Shown here piece after piece: positions 1 through 11,870 of a stretch of DNA of 64,000 nt; the first letter of the stretch is position 1, and the number at the start of each line of letters is the position of its first letter. Below the pieces are notes generated by a model. The model searched no databases. It was not told the DNA's origin and saw only the letters and a list, made by a program, of their open reading frames with translations. A program made the position numbers and the translations under genes. Location of the stretch: the NCBI RefSeq assembly GCF_040954645.1, contig NC_092810.1, positions 75,046,660 through 75,110,659 of the forward strand, written 5' to 3'. This DNA is from Diabrotica undecimpunctata (lineage: Eukaryota; Arthropoda; Insecta; Coleoptera; Chrysomelidae).

Positions 1-36
<36 letters not shown>
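1..36. repeat. (TA)n microsatellite
   Basis: Uninterrupted TA dinucleotides fill the first 36 bases and probably extend beyond the window edge. Confidence 0.95.
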
Positions 37-37
<1 letters not shown>

Positions 38-489
38 CCTTTTTATCACAAATTCTAAATTATATGAGTCCTTAGCTCACAAAACTTGATCGTCTGCAAA
101 ACTGAGTCAAACATTGTATTGCTGTTATTTGTGTTGTAGGTATTCTCACATCGTCCAACTTTTAAACAAACAAATGAAGTATAATAGGAGACACGCTACA
201 ACCCTGTCTCAATCCCTTTCTTAAACTCTATATTCAATGTCCCAAGTCCATTTATTTTATGCTCATTTACTATCTGTTGTTTCCAAAAGTATTGATGCAT
301 CTTTTCGTTGGACTTTAGTTCATTGGCCAAAGCTTATTTTTATCAGGAGTTTTTTTGAAATCGATTTCCGGATTGACAAGTGAAACGTTAAAACAAATTC
401 AAAAATGTAATATTTATTAAAAATAATGTTAAGTCAAGTATTTTACTTTGATTTTGATATTTTTACGAAAAATATTAAAATAGTATAAG

Positions 490-1360
490 CGCTTTCTTCT
501 TTCAGTACCTGTCCGATTATTGAACGTTGGCGATCATATTGGCAATAATAACTTTGTTTACGGCGGATCTAAATAAATTAGCGGTGATCTCTTGATACCA
601 TTCTCGGAGATTTTGGATCCAGGATGTTCTTCGTCGGCCTGGGACTCTCCTTCCGGCGATCTTACCCTGTAATATGGGATATAGAAGGTTATACCTTTCT
701 GGATGTCTCATTACATGACCGAAATATTGCAACTTTAAAATTTTTATCGTTTTTGTTATTTCTGTGCTCTTTTTCATTCGATTTAAAACTATTTTATTTC
801 TTATTCGATCAACCCAACTTATCCGCAATACTCGTCGATAAATCCACATCTCAAAGGCCTATAGTTTTCTCATTATTGTCACTGTAAGGGTCCAGCTCTC
901 CATACCATACAGCAATGTAGAGAATATGTAGCAGCGTATTAATCTGACTTTACGGTTTAACGTAATATCTCTATTAATTAGAATTTTCTTTAATTTATTA
1001 ATAGAAGGCGGCTCTGGCTTTTTCAATGCGTATTCTTATTTCTTTATTTATATCCCAGTTATCGTTAACGTTTGCACCCAAGTAGGTAACATTATGGACT
1101 CTTTATAACTCTATTCCATACGCTCTGATGTTCGTTGGTTGTAACTCCGTTTTGCTGACAACCATAAGTTTTGTCTTAGAAGTATTAAGTTTTAGCCCAT
1201 ATTCATCACATGCTTCGGTTACCTTGTTTATAAGTCATTCCAGGTCTTCTTCATTTTAGGCAATAAGTACCTTGTCGTCAAGTATAAGCGCAACATTACC
1301 AATTTACATTTTATTTTGTAAGTTTTTGGCCACTTTTATACGTAGATATATTAAATCATG
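490..1360 (-). mobile_element. 5'-truncated LINE fragment (reverse transcriptase C-terminal part)
   Basis: The longest open piece (517-849, minus) reads as the C-terminal tail of an APE-type LINE ORF2: a YRRVLRISWVDRI segment, then GHVMR, then GRRVPGRRRTSWIQNLREW. Farther 5' on the minus strand (about 860-1330) the reading is broken by stops, but I can follow LYGMESWTLT, an EYGLKLNTSKTKLMVVSKTE block and a degenerate YADD motif (LDDKVLIA). The same tail is found at 55.14-55.35 kb, so both pieces belong to one family. Endonuclease and most of the RT are absent. Dead copy; clade not determined. Confidence 0.75.
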
Positions 1361-2039
1361 TATTATTTTCATACCTGATAGCCATATATAAATTACGGCT
1401 CGTTTTTGTGGAACATCCTGTATCTAGTCAATATTTAAATATGTATTATATATTTATTAATATTTTGCATAGTTTATACAATGTACTACTGAATATCAAA
1501 ATTTTCTGGTGCTTTTAAAAAAATATAACCCGATAACATGTATTTCGGTCCTCAAGTTTAGTAGTTGGATAGTGTCGATGAATTTATTTATGGAATTCTC
1601 GTTAGCAAATCAGGGTGTGTAAATACAGCCATCGATGAAAACTGTACTCGTTGATGTGCTATTTACGTGTATCGTAAAGTTGAATAATTTTTTTTAATAT
1701 CATGGTACGCATTTACTATATTTGCAAAGTAATTCTGCTTTGCGACAATATAAATAATATATAAACATCGTTGTAATAAGCAATTACATAAAGGAAAGAT
1801 GAAATTTAAATTAAAAATGAAACTACTCTTATTTTACAAATATTGAAATTATCCCTAAAAGAAATAATCCGTATTAGAACTTGTTACGAGGCCAAAACCA
1901 AAACATTCGGAAAATATCATCATTATCTTATGCGTAGTTGTTCTTCTTAATCGAACTTATCCATTACTTTTATATGTCTCAGTTTCATGTTTCAGTCTAC
2001 TATCTGTCCGTCCCGTCTATTCCATTTATAGATAGATAG
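1361..2039. other. AT-rich stretch, no gene seen
   Basis: I find no supported ORF, RNA gene or repeat structure between the two LINE fragments. Confidence 0.5.
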
Positions 2040-3820
2040 TTTATTATCAGTAGTAGATTAATAATAATACAAAACTTACTTTACTTTTTCGTGTCTGGAT
2101 CCGACTACAGTTTTTCTGCTCAATATCGGGCTACGTCTACACCCTTTGTATTTGCGAGCCATAAATCATTGAGGGTGCACTGTGATGGGCAAAGTCTGCA
2201 TACTCTCAGGTGCTCCACGTTCTGTATTTCCCCACATTCACAAAGTGCGTCTCTGTCTGTCTTGATGCCCCATTTAATGAGGTTCTGTTTTACAGGAGCA
2301 ACACCTGTGCGTATGCGATTCAGTGTCCGCCAGGTTCTCCAGTCCAGGTTCATTCCATTAGGTGTTCTGGATGTAGGGGGAACAGTTCGGGTGGTTCGAC
2401 GCTGACATTTCTCATAAACCTTTTCCTTGATTTAAGTCGGCTGATTCCTGGCGGTTCGTCAAACCCGTATAATTGGTGCCTTTCATCGAAAGTTTGCCTG
2501 AACTTCTCCACATATTATGAGGCACATCTACGGTCATTTGGTGATGAGAATCCAGCTACCCGGTATAGTAGGGGTAGGGGGGTAGGCTTCATACAACCGG
2601 TAATTATTCTGCATGTTTCATTTAACGCCGTGGTGACTTGTTGGGCGTGTCTAGATCTACCCCAGACGGGACAAGCATATTCCCCTGTTGAGAAACATAA
2701 GGCCTCAGCTGTTGTCTTTAAGACCTGGGGGTTTGCACCCCACTTGCTCCTTACAAGTTTCCGGAGAAGGTTGTTTCTTGTAGAAACCTTTTGTCTTGTG
2801 GTCTGACAGTGGAATTTATACGTTAGTGACAGGTCTAGTACTACTCCAAGATATTGTGGCCTATCAGTATGTTTCAAGCGTTGTCCCTCCCAGCCAGTTG
2901 GTTGTTGAGATGGAATGCACATACTTCGGTTTTAGTAGGGTTTGGCTTTAATGAGTTTTGTTTGTAGTAAGTTGACATCATGTTTAAAGCCTCTTCCATT
3001 GTCGACTCTACTTGTGTGAGTGTTTTCCCCTTTACGGCTATACCAAGGTCATCAGCGTAGACAAAAATCTCAGTCTGAGGGTGCATTGGTTGGTCGTTGG
3101 TGTAGATGTTAAATAAGGACGGCGCCAGAACGCATCCTTGAGGTAGGCCATTTTTTTGGGTTCTCCATCTGCTCTTCTTTCCATTTAGCAAAACGTAGAA
3201 ACGTCTATTACACAACAGTGATCTAATGATATTTACCAGGTCGTAGTCAAGCACAGTGTTATAGATCCTAGTTAGCAGGGTTCTGTGGTTTATCGTATCA
3301 TAGGCCGCTGTGAGGTCTATTAAGGCTACTCCCACTATCTCTTTCTGCTCAAATCCCTCCTCTATGTATTCTGTTAGGTTCAGCACTTGGCCTGTACATG
3401 TTTTACCTGGTCTGAAGCCTGCTTGTTGTGGGATTAGTTTTGCATCTAATTTTTCCTGGATACAGTTTAAAATGAGGCGTTCATACAATTTATACAAATG
3501 GCATAGCAGGGATATTGGACGGTAGCTACTCGGTAGTTCAGGGTCTTTCCCAGGTCTCCCACTACTTTTGATTTACGCCACAGTTTTGGAATCTGGTAGG
3601 TAGAGCGACATATGTTAAATAGATCGAGCACCCATTGTCTCGCTTTTTGCCCGAGGTGTTTTATCTGCTCTGTTAGGATTTCGTCCACTCCAGGTGATTT
3701 TTCATTTTTCATACAGTCAATACCATTTTTGAGCTCTTTGATGGTAAATGGATTTCGCAAGAGAGTTGTTTCCTGGTCTTGAGTTCTTATAATCTTTGGC
3801 GTTTTGTAATAATACAAAAA
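2040..3820 (-). mobile_element. Jockey-like LINE, 5'-truncated ORF2 pseudogene
   Basis: Four overlapping minus-strand pieces make one reverse transcriptase with C-terminal tail. 3467-3817 holds the start of the RT (NEKSPGVDEI); 2874-3497 holds the core, with AALIDLTAAYDTI-type motif A region, NGLPQGCVLAPSLFNIY (motif B) and FVYADDLGIA (catalytic YADD). 2515-2922 is the thumb region with TRNNLLRKLV, and 2120-2353 ends in a Cys-His motif (CECGEIQNVEHLRVC) typical of Jockey/CR1-type ORF2 C termini. At least three frame changes separate the pieces and no endonuclease is visible, so it cannot be autonomous. The fragment at 61.6-63.4 kb shares the TRNN(I/L)LRKLV block. Confidence 0.85.
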
Positions 3821-3956
3821 TACTTTTATAAGTCAAATATAAAACCTAAACTAAGTGTATTAACAACGATAACAGACAGGTAACATATAACATTCACAAC
3901 AGATTGTAATTAGATGAAAAAGACTCCTCAAATGAAAAGAAGGCATTCACCATAAG

Positions 3957-4800
3957 TTATCTCTTAATTTTTGCTTTGAATTGATAAAATTTAAGAGATT
4001 TTATTCTAACTGACACTATGTTATAAATGACTAAATACCTTGAACCATTTCTGAACCTCTTAAGACGGCCACATTCTGGCACAAGATTACTGTTGTTTCT
4101 AGTGGAATAATTGTAAAAATCTACATGCGCATTATATTGGCTAAGATTTTGTTTAATGTGCAACAGACACTGCATAATATATACCTACACAAGGTAAATT
4201 TAAAATTTTAAAATCTCTAAAGGAATTCCTACAGTCCGCTCTATACTGACCCCATATTTAATGCTAACACACTTTCTTTGTTGTCCAGAAACTTTATCAA
4301 TATGACAAAATTGACTCCAGGAAAGAACAGCGTAAGTTAGATAAGAATGGAAGTTACCATGATAAGCTGTTAAAATAGTTTCTCTGGACGTCACGTGTAC
4401 AAGATTCCTGAAAAGGAAAAGTTGTCATGAAAGCTTTTTCGCTAAATTATCTATGTGTTGTTCCCAGGTTAATCCTGCATCCAAATGTACCCACAAAAAC
4501 TACGCCTCGGCAGCACATTGTGTTAGAGCAGTACGTGTCACAATATCAGTGTTATTTGTTAAATTGAAATCTGTACTTTGAAATAAAACAGTATTAACTG
4601 CCTCATTCTGAGAGTATACTAGGTCATTAATATAAATAAGAAATAATATCGGACCCAAAACCGAGCCTTCAGAGACACCGTACATCAGAGATTGTTTTTG
4701 AGAATCACACTGGTTGAAGTGAACATACTGATCAGAATTTGACAGATACGATTCAATTGGTTGAATAGCAGAACTATAGGTGTTGTCGAATACTCCCTTT
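3957..4800 (-). mobile_element. LINE reverse-transcriptase remnant (CR1/Jockey-like)
   Basis: The 4500-4685 piece carries GVSEGSVLGPILFLIYINDL, the RT motif preceding the catalytic YxDD. 4200-4394 contains FHSYLTYAVLSW, matching the usual post-YADD thumb segment, and 3957-4175 resembles a LINE C terminus (YNYSTRNNSNL). Stops and shifts separate the parts and no YxDD box is intact. It could be the 3' part of the element that follows, joined through a rearrangement. Confidence 0.7.
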
Positions 4801-5935
4801 ATATCGAGAGATACCCAGCATCACCTCTTTGTTTTCTAGCACGTACTCCACCCTCTGTAAGAGATAGTGCAGTGCCGGTATATACGCATTCTGTCCGTGT
4901 TGTGTCGGACTTTTAACCAATACCTTTTTCTCGAGTTTTCATTACAAATGACATCAGACTTATAGGCCTCAGGGACTTAGCTTTTTCTGTCCAGTTTTCC
5001 TGTCCAGGTTTCGAACTAAAAGTTACCTTTATTAGCCTTTATGCTTTTGGCATATACCGCAGTCCTATATTAGCCTGTAATATCATAGAATATTTTTGTA
5101 CAGGTCATTTCCGTTCTGCAGAAGGATTGGATAAGTTCTGTCCGGACTGGTGATTTATATAAATCAAATGAGTTTAATAACTATTTGATTTTGTCCTGAT
5201 CTACGATTTTTTTTGCCACACGCCCGTTTTTTCTAGGTTTGATAACCAGTTTTTTTGATAGGCTCAGGCTCATTACCTGTTATTTCAAAACAGATCTGTC
5301 GATGATCTGAACAATACACGTCGTCTGTTACATGTAATTTTTACAGTTCTAGCCACGTGAGTCGTGGCCATTGTTATATCTATTACTGCCCCAGGTTAGA
5401 TGGTCCGCATTCGCATCACAGCCGATAATCAGTGGTAGGTGGTTGTTCGGGATCATCATATAGAAAGTATGCTGATCCCAGAATTGCATCCTTAATACTT
5501 TGCTCTCACTACCATCTTCATCTTTACTGTCGGTTAATCTCTCGAAGAAATTCATCAACCAAAGTATTTTAATATGTCGCTTAAATATTATACAAGTCCT
5601 CGGGATTTTGGTAGATTGGTTATATGTAAGCTCTTCACCAATGCTTAATAGACCACTCATTTGGCCGTGGTAAACCCAGGTATTTTTTTATCAAAACTAC
5701 ATCCAACCTTCTCATACTAACAATAAGTTCTGCTGAAGTTACCTTACTATGCTGGAGATTCGCCTGCCGGACTCTGATTGTAGTCATCGGGGCCTTTGTT
5801 GGTTTGGAAGGATATCTTTCCAAGTCTGTAATTCGTCTTAAAATGAGCAGCCCTCAATGGTTTGCAGGAGACCACGTAGATCATAAAGACAAGACTAGTT
5901 TTTTTGCATCCTCCTCGATTTTTCGTCAATCAGTC
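4790..5935 (-). mobile_element. R1/Jockey-like LINE remnant with endonuclease pieces
   Basis: Minus-strand fragments 5635-5823 (IRVRQANLQHSKVTSAELIV) and 5349-5660 (LPLIIGCDANADHLTWGS) are the beginning and the GDxN-like block of an APE-type endonuclease. Around 4790-4900 an RT segment reads PTQHGQNAYIPALHYLL followed by a degenerate DI.G.FDNT-like motif A. Between them the frame is repeatedly broken. ORF1-like sequence may continue to about 6050. The order EN then RT on the minus strand fits one decayed element. Confidence 0.65.
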
Positions 5936-6299
5936 AAACACAATCAGTCGTCCCTTTTAAGACTTTGATTTTGTCTCTTTAGATGGGTCCTGCTTAGACG
6001 TATTATTGGGATCGACTACAAAAAGTTTTTTCCCTCCCACCGGCCTCTATAGCTCTCACCACATCGACAGTCCATTTTTTGGTATATCTGTTAGCACAGT
6101 TCATTCACAGGCAGGTTTATTCACACACTAACCTAACCTAATAGAACGTAACATTGTTTTGTGGAACTGTAGAAGTTCCACAGAGCGAGGTGTATTGATT
6201 CTAGCACTCTGATGTGCGATAGGGACTCACTATTAGCGAGATGCTTTTCGTGTGGAACTCTTTTCCTGCTTTCTCTAGTGACCTATCATTAAACTGAAA

Positions 6300-8030
6300 C
6301 TGCTTCTTCGTGCCTTGAGTCTCCGCTCCGGGCTACGCCCATTTCGGCAACTCGGTGCCCGAGGATATGGGCCCTTTCTTGCCCGGGTTTCGTTAATTTT
6401 TTGGATGGCTTTCGCCTTTTTGTTAGTATTTTAAAATTTCTTTTTGGTGACCGAAGCCGTTTTTTTGTAATTTTGTAAAGTTATCCTGAAAATAAACATT
6501 AATTATTAAAATTGCCAATGCTGCGTGCTGGGGCTTCTTCTGTTGGTAGAGCTATGAGTGATCTAGACTTTGTGTTTGCGAGGATTTGCTGTTTTGTCAT
6601 ATGGAACAATAGAACGCACCATACCTTATTATATCTCGCAGGGTCGGGCTTGGGTTACTCTCTATTACTGCAAAATTAATTCTGGCTTTTTTGCCATTTT
6701 ATCTGTTACCCTTACTTGTTGCAGTTATCTGAACAGAAAGCGTTCAGCGACGTGTCTGGGTGCATTTGCCGCTTTTCTGAGGATATTATGGTGGGCTGCT
6801 TGTATTCTCTTATTATTTGAATTCAGTCTCATTTTCGTCTTTATGCGAAGTTTGCTTTTTCTACCTACGAGTCCTCTTATTGCTGCTCTGGCTGTAGCTG
6901 TTTTCTGAATGGTTGTGTCTACGTGTTGCGTTAATGTTAAACCTTGGTCCATAACGACTCCTAGGTATTTCGCTTCTCTTTTCCATTCGATAGGATTATT
7001 GTTGTGCTATTACAGGATTTGACCTATCCGAACCCTGAAGTTTCGGTTCCTCAAGTACGAAAAGATCAGTCTCGTCATGGCCTCGCTGTATCCGTAGTCT
7101 CTCATTTTGTATAGTAATTCTTTATGCCAGACTCTGTCGAAGCTTTGCTTACATCCAGGAAGGCTGCTCCTGTGTACTGATTGTCGTTAAATCCAGCCGT
7201 TATGTAATAATATAACATTTATATGAATATTTATTTAATTTATTTTTTATTAATTTTAATGACCTTGTTAGATAGAATGAGTCTCAGTGTAATTTTTTGT
7301 ATATTAGAGAATAATATTTGTTTGCTAACCCTCCTGATCAAGGAGAACAAATGTCGCTAAAAGAGAATATTGTATTGTATTTTTTTTTTAATGAGAAATA
7401 AAAAGGCATTATTGATTGATTAAGCTTGTATCTCTTTGAAATTTTATCTAGACCAGGTGCTTTTCTTGGTAATATTTAATTAATTCGTTTATTTCGTGAG
7501 GAGATGTAAGTGTGATTATCTCCTCTTGCTCTTCTGGCATTTCTTGTTGTTCTTCGACTTCTTCAATGAAGTCTACATCTTCGTCTTAGTGATAATTTAA
7601 CGTATACTCTCTCTCGAGAGTCCTCCTCATCACCTCGGCTTTTTCATATATGGAGTAGACAATTACATTTTCACCGTGTAGTGGTATGGGTTTTTTTTAT
7701 CATTTCTTAGTATTTTGTAGTTTCCATATGTTTTGCATGTTTTTACCTTGTTCCTCCATTTATTGGACGTGGTTATCCCACCGTCGGCTTCTATGTTCTG
7801 CTAGTGCTGTTTTCACTTCTCTGTTTAGCCGATTTACCCTGCTTTGGTCATCCGGCTTTCTGGTCCTTATAGCTCTCTTTTTGGCTCTGTTCTTTTCCCC
7901 TACCATGTCCTTTAGTTCCTGGTTTATGTCCCTAAACTTTCCCATGTGTATGTCGTATTTCTTCTTCTGTAGTGATATTCCTGAGAGCTTGTTGTACGAT
8001 GTTTCCGAACTCTATGACATTTTTTTAATG
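6300..8030 (-). mobile_element. Jockey-like LINE remnant, interrupted
   Basis: Minus-strand reading from 8030 downwards gives a linker between endonuclease and RT (GKFRDINQELKDMVGEKNRA, 7760-7945), a degenerate APGLD block near 7450, RT motif A (FLDVSKA plus a shifted DRVWHK) near 7140-7180, and a thumb segment (MDQGLTLTQHVDTTIQKTA, 6725-6952). The 6300-6480 part is unusually GC-rich for this window and probably represents the 3' end. The RT is split at about 7205-7430 by unrelated AT-rich sequence. All frames are broken. Confidence 0.7.
7205..7430 (+). mobile_element. Insertion resembling the 3' tail of another retroelement
   Basis: About 225 bp of AT-rich DNA separates two parts of a recognisable RT. 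Its right end reads AATAAAAAGGC followed by ATTGATTGATTA, resembling a polyadenylation signal plus a short tetranucleotide tail such as LINE 3' ends carry. No coding sequence is present. Boundaries are approximate, set where the RT reading stops and resumes. Confidence 0.5.
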
Positions 8031-9089
8031 TGTACAATTATTTTTACATTTACTTTTTATATAATAAAATTCGGCCACTTTTATTTACTAACGGTATCAG
8101 GTAATCATCTTTTGTCTATGCACAAAATAGGTATTTTTAATAATAAACACTCTTATTAACATGGCGTTTTTTTTTTCAGGTAAGCTGCGGTCATTTTATG
8201 GTGTCTGGTGGTCCTTAAATTTTATTTTTATGCGAGATTTCTTAAAAGATATAAATACATGACAACATAAACACACTGGACTTCAAGATTTGAAGCCCTT
8301 TTAAAATATATGCGTAATGTATATATTTATATATAAAAAATAAACCGAATTACCCTCAAACGGATTTTAAACTTCTACATAAAAAATTGAAAATGTGAAG
8401 CTTCAATTTCTGTCTTTTGTGAGTATTACAGCGTAATCTTTTCTGCTCTGCCTTTTTTTGTTATTACTTCCTTAAGTTAAATATTGTACTTATATGGGAT
8501 TAAACCACAATTAATTGTACTGAAAATTACATTTTATATATTTTTTGACGTTTCGATTTCCAATTCGGATATCGTTTTCATTTTTTTTTAATTAAGATGC
8601 ACATAACTCTTATTAGATGCACATAACTCTTATTAGATGCACAAACAAAAATAGTCCATTCAACTTCGTTGAATTAACTTTTTATGGCTTATATATCTTA
8701 GCTGATTTTTTAAGGACAATATATGTTAAAAAGCAAAAAAACTACGGAGAGATGTTCAAATTGCAAAAATATGGTTGGTCGCGATAGACAAAAAAATATG
8801 CTACAATATTTTATTTAAATTCTCTAAAAGAATCACAAACATTTTAACGAAATCAATTTTACCAGAAGTCGCCAAAGTGTAATAGAACTTAAGAAAATAT
8901 ATGATACCTATTACTAGTCCCAAACAAAACAATATCTTCTAGATCTCTTACCGCTCATACCAGAAGTATACAAAAAGTTTTATTAAGACATAGATGCAGA
9001 TTTAAAGATTTTTTTTAACAAAAATCGAATTAGCCAAATTGGCTATTAGCGAAATAATAGTAGCGAACAATAATTTGTATTACATTTAT
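8031..9089. other. AT-rich stretch without a gene
   Basis: No convincing ORF. It contains the 20-bp tandem repeat listed separately. Near 8550-8575 a segment (GACGTTTCGATTTCC) resembles a motif also seen near 63855-63880 and is probably part of a dispersed repeat. Confidence 0.5.
8595..8642 (+). repeat. 20-bp tandem repeat, 2.4 copies
   Basis: The unit AGATGCACATAACTCTTATT occurs at 8595-8614 and 8615-8634, with a partial third copy to 8642. The two full copies are identical. Confidence 0.9.
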
Positions 9090-11870
9090 ATGTATGTTTA
9101 GATAGCGTTTAGAATGTTAATTGAAGTTAAGAAACTTTTTTGGTTTGACATATTGCACTGTAGATCTAAAATATCACTTAGTTTGTTGGGTATATTGTAC
9201 AACATGCGCTTTGGCGTTAATGCTGGACATTTGTTCAATCTATGTTTGATTGTTTGTGAGCTTTTCTTCACAGTTGTCACATCTTGGTTCTCGTTTGTTG
9301 GAAAAAACTTGGCTATTAATTAATCGCGTATGACCCAGTCGTAGTCTTGTTAATATTACCTGGTCTCTCCGACTTTTTGGTAATGTGGGCCATGGTTTTA
9401 TCGATTTTTTACTATCGCGTAGCTTGGCTGATGACAGTTTCCACTTCTTCCCACTTCTTCCCCAGCTTCTTTTGCAGCGTTGTCTGCCTCTTCATTTCAT
9501 TGAATTCCAATATGGGATGGTATCCAGAAAAATATAATATTTTTTCCATTCAGTTGAGCGGTATGAACTTTTTGTTTTATCTTGATGACCAAAGGATTAG
9601 TTGAACTAGAAACCGGTTTTTTCTGACCAGAATTCTAAGTGTAGTATAAAGTTCTGTGTGTGACAAAATATATTTTGTTTATTTTTACCTTTACAAAAAA
9701 CTACAGACATTGTTTGTCCTAACTCTGAAAGTTCTATTTTGAAAGAAGTTTTAAATAAAGAAGAGGCAGTGACCTTGGATGTTCCAACTATGTATTTTTT
9801 TATTATATAATCGTGCCAGGCTTTATCGAAAACTCTTGAAGTGTCACTTTCCAAATCTATGATATTATCTATGGTTGACCTTTGCTGTCTAAAACCACTT
9901 TATTCTGGAATAATTAAATCTTGTCTCTCCAGGTGCCATCTATGTCTATTCTATGTCTAAGTCTATTATTCATAATTTTTTCTAGTAACTTACACATGGC
10001 GCATGTTATAAGATATCGGTCGGTATGACTCGGGACTTGTTTAAATACCATTAGGTTTTTGTATAAATATTACTGTGGATTCATGCCATTTTTCAGGAAA
10101 TTTGTGCTGTAGCCACATAATATTAAACATATCTAGAAGTTGTTTGTGAGCGCTCATTAGAAGGTGTTTGATAAACATACTAGGAATATCGTCCGGGCCA
10201 GCGCTAGTTTCTATGAGATTTAATAATTCTTCTACTTTAATTGAGAAATGGTTAAATTTAACCGTTTATTTGTATTAGATATAATGCTAATTTTCTTATT
10301 TTCTTCTCGCAGTTGGTACTTAAGGAAAGAATTTTTACAATTAATATTACTGAATCGGCATTTATCTCGAGGCTTTTAATATTCTGATTGCTATTTAATC
10401 CAGATGTTCTTCGGACTTTGAGTCATATTACATATTGAGTCCATGACTAGCGTTTGGCATTTCTAGTTGTCTTCTTGGCTATAGCACGTTGTTCTGTGTA
10501 TTCAATTTTATTCTCAAAAATTTTGTATCGCTTGTATTTGTTAAAAGCTCTTTTGCCAGATTCGACTGCTGTTTTGCATTCATGATTCCACCATGGGACA
10601 GGGTTGCGTTGTTTTATGCATGTAGTCTTTCCTATTGCTCGTCTATATTCGTTCTAAGATTTCAGTTAGGTTTTTCTAAATTCCATTTTGGAGTAAATGT
10701 CTGTTCACATTGGTTTTAGTTATTATAAATAAAAAGGGGATAGTGATCACTGTTGTATAAGAAATCGAGCCTATCCCAGGTCAGCTGTGGGGTCAGACCT
10801 GTTCGCATATCGTAAAAGGTTGGACTCAGATATCTCTTTCAGCAGTCTTTCCCTAGTATTTATAGTAGAAGAGCTTCATAAAAAGTTGTGGGCATTAAAA
10901 TTAAAGTCTGGGTTGAGGAATTTGTTGTAAGAGTTCAATTAATATTTGGACTTAAGTTAAGTTTAATGCAAATTACTTCTAGATTAGTTTGGAGAGAAAT
11001 TACTGTGGTTTCAACTGACTTTTACACAGATAGCTACTCCGCCACTGGCTTTTTCTTAGCTAGTTCGATTTTTGCAGTAATTTTTAAATTGTTTTACAGC
11101 TTGTATTTTTTCATTTTTGAAATTAGTTTCCTGAAGACAAATTATATCTGGATTCTATCTGATCAAAATTATTTGGAGCATCGGAAGGTTATAGTAAAAA
11201 CCGTTAATGTTTCACTGCAAAATTGAAGAGAATCCCATGTAATAAATAAAAACTTAAACTTGGGATTGTTACAGAAGTTAATGACTCGATCACTGAGATA
11301 ACTCACTTTCAGGCTCTGATACCTCAGTAATCGAGTAAGTCATCTGTAAATGTATCAGTAGTTTTTTTTTTTATTTTTGTACATCTAGCTTTAATGGATC
11401 TTTGTTTAAAATAAGGGTATATTGCTGTTAGCATTTTCACAAAAGTTTCAAAGTCGTTAGTGTAGTTTTTTATGACGCTGACTAAATCGGGTGCACCATA
11501 AACATTTTCAAATAGATCGCATATTTGATTAAAATCAAGAATAAATGGAGGGTTTTGCTCTGAGATGAATACCTTGGCCGGATCCATGAGTATGTGAGTT
11601 GTAGTCTTTTTTCTATTTTTTTTTGGTTTTTTTGGAATAAGCATCATTTTGTTTAACAAACGGATCTAGACTTGGTTTTTGTGAATCAGCGCCAGCGCCT
11701 TACGCTGGGGGAGGTGTGACTATTTCTTATAAACTGCGTTTTGAGCTATTTTGTGTAGACTGGGTTGTATCTATATTGATGATTGGTTGTGCGGTTGGAG
11801 TTTTTGAAGCGTTAGTTGGAAGTATTTGAGGAGGTGTGGATTGCGAAGATGTTTGGGAGTGTTGAAAGTG
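9090..11870 (-). mobile_element. RNase H-type LINE (I-group-like), copy 1
   Basis: Minus strand, running from ORF1 to the 3' end. The ORF1 C terminus lies at 11324-11870 (NYTNDFETFVKMLTAIYP). The endonuclease region follows at 10340-11270 with SKYNPDIICLQ-like and TWDRLDFLYNSDHYP blocks and a WNHECKTAVESGKRAL linker. RT pieces are at 9600-10260 (AGPDDIPSMFIKHLL; SRVFDKAWHD at 9606-9854). An RNase H C-terminal block (WIPSHIGIQ, then NEEADNAAKEAGEE) lies near 9440-9530, and the terminal CPALTPKRMLYNIPNKL block is at 9098-9280. Multiple stops and shifts make it inactive. RNase H plus APE endonuclease points to the I superfamily; the precise clade is an inference. Confidence 0.75.

Noticed and set aside
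3310..3525. Plus-strand ORFs within LINE regions (for example 2091-2806 and 14296-14655)
   Set aside because: They are antisense shadows of LINE coding sequence on the minus strand.
6161..6181. GTGGAACT...AGTTCCAC hairpin as a regulatory RNA
   Set aside because: Only an 8-bp stem within LINE-derived sequence; no supporting context.
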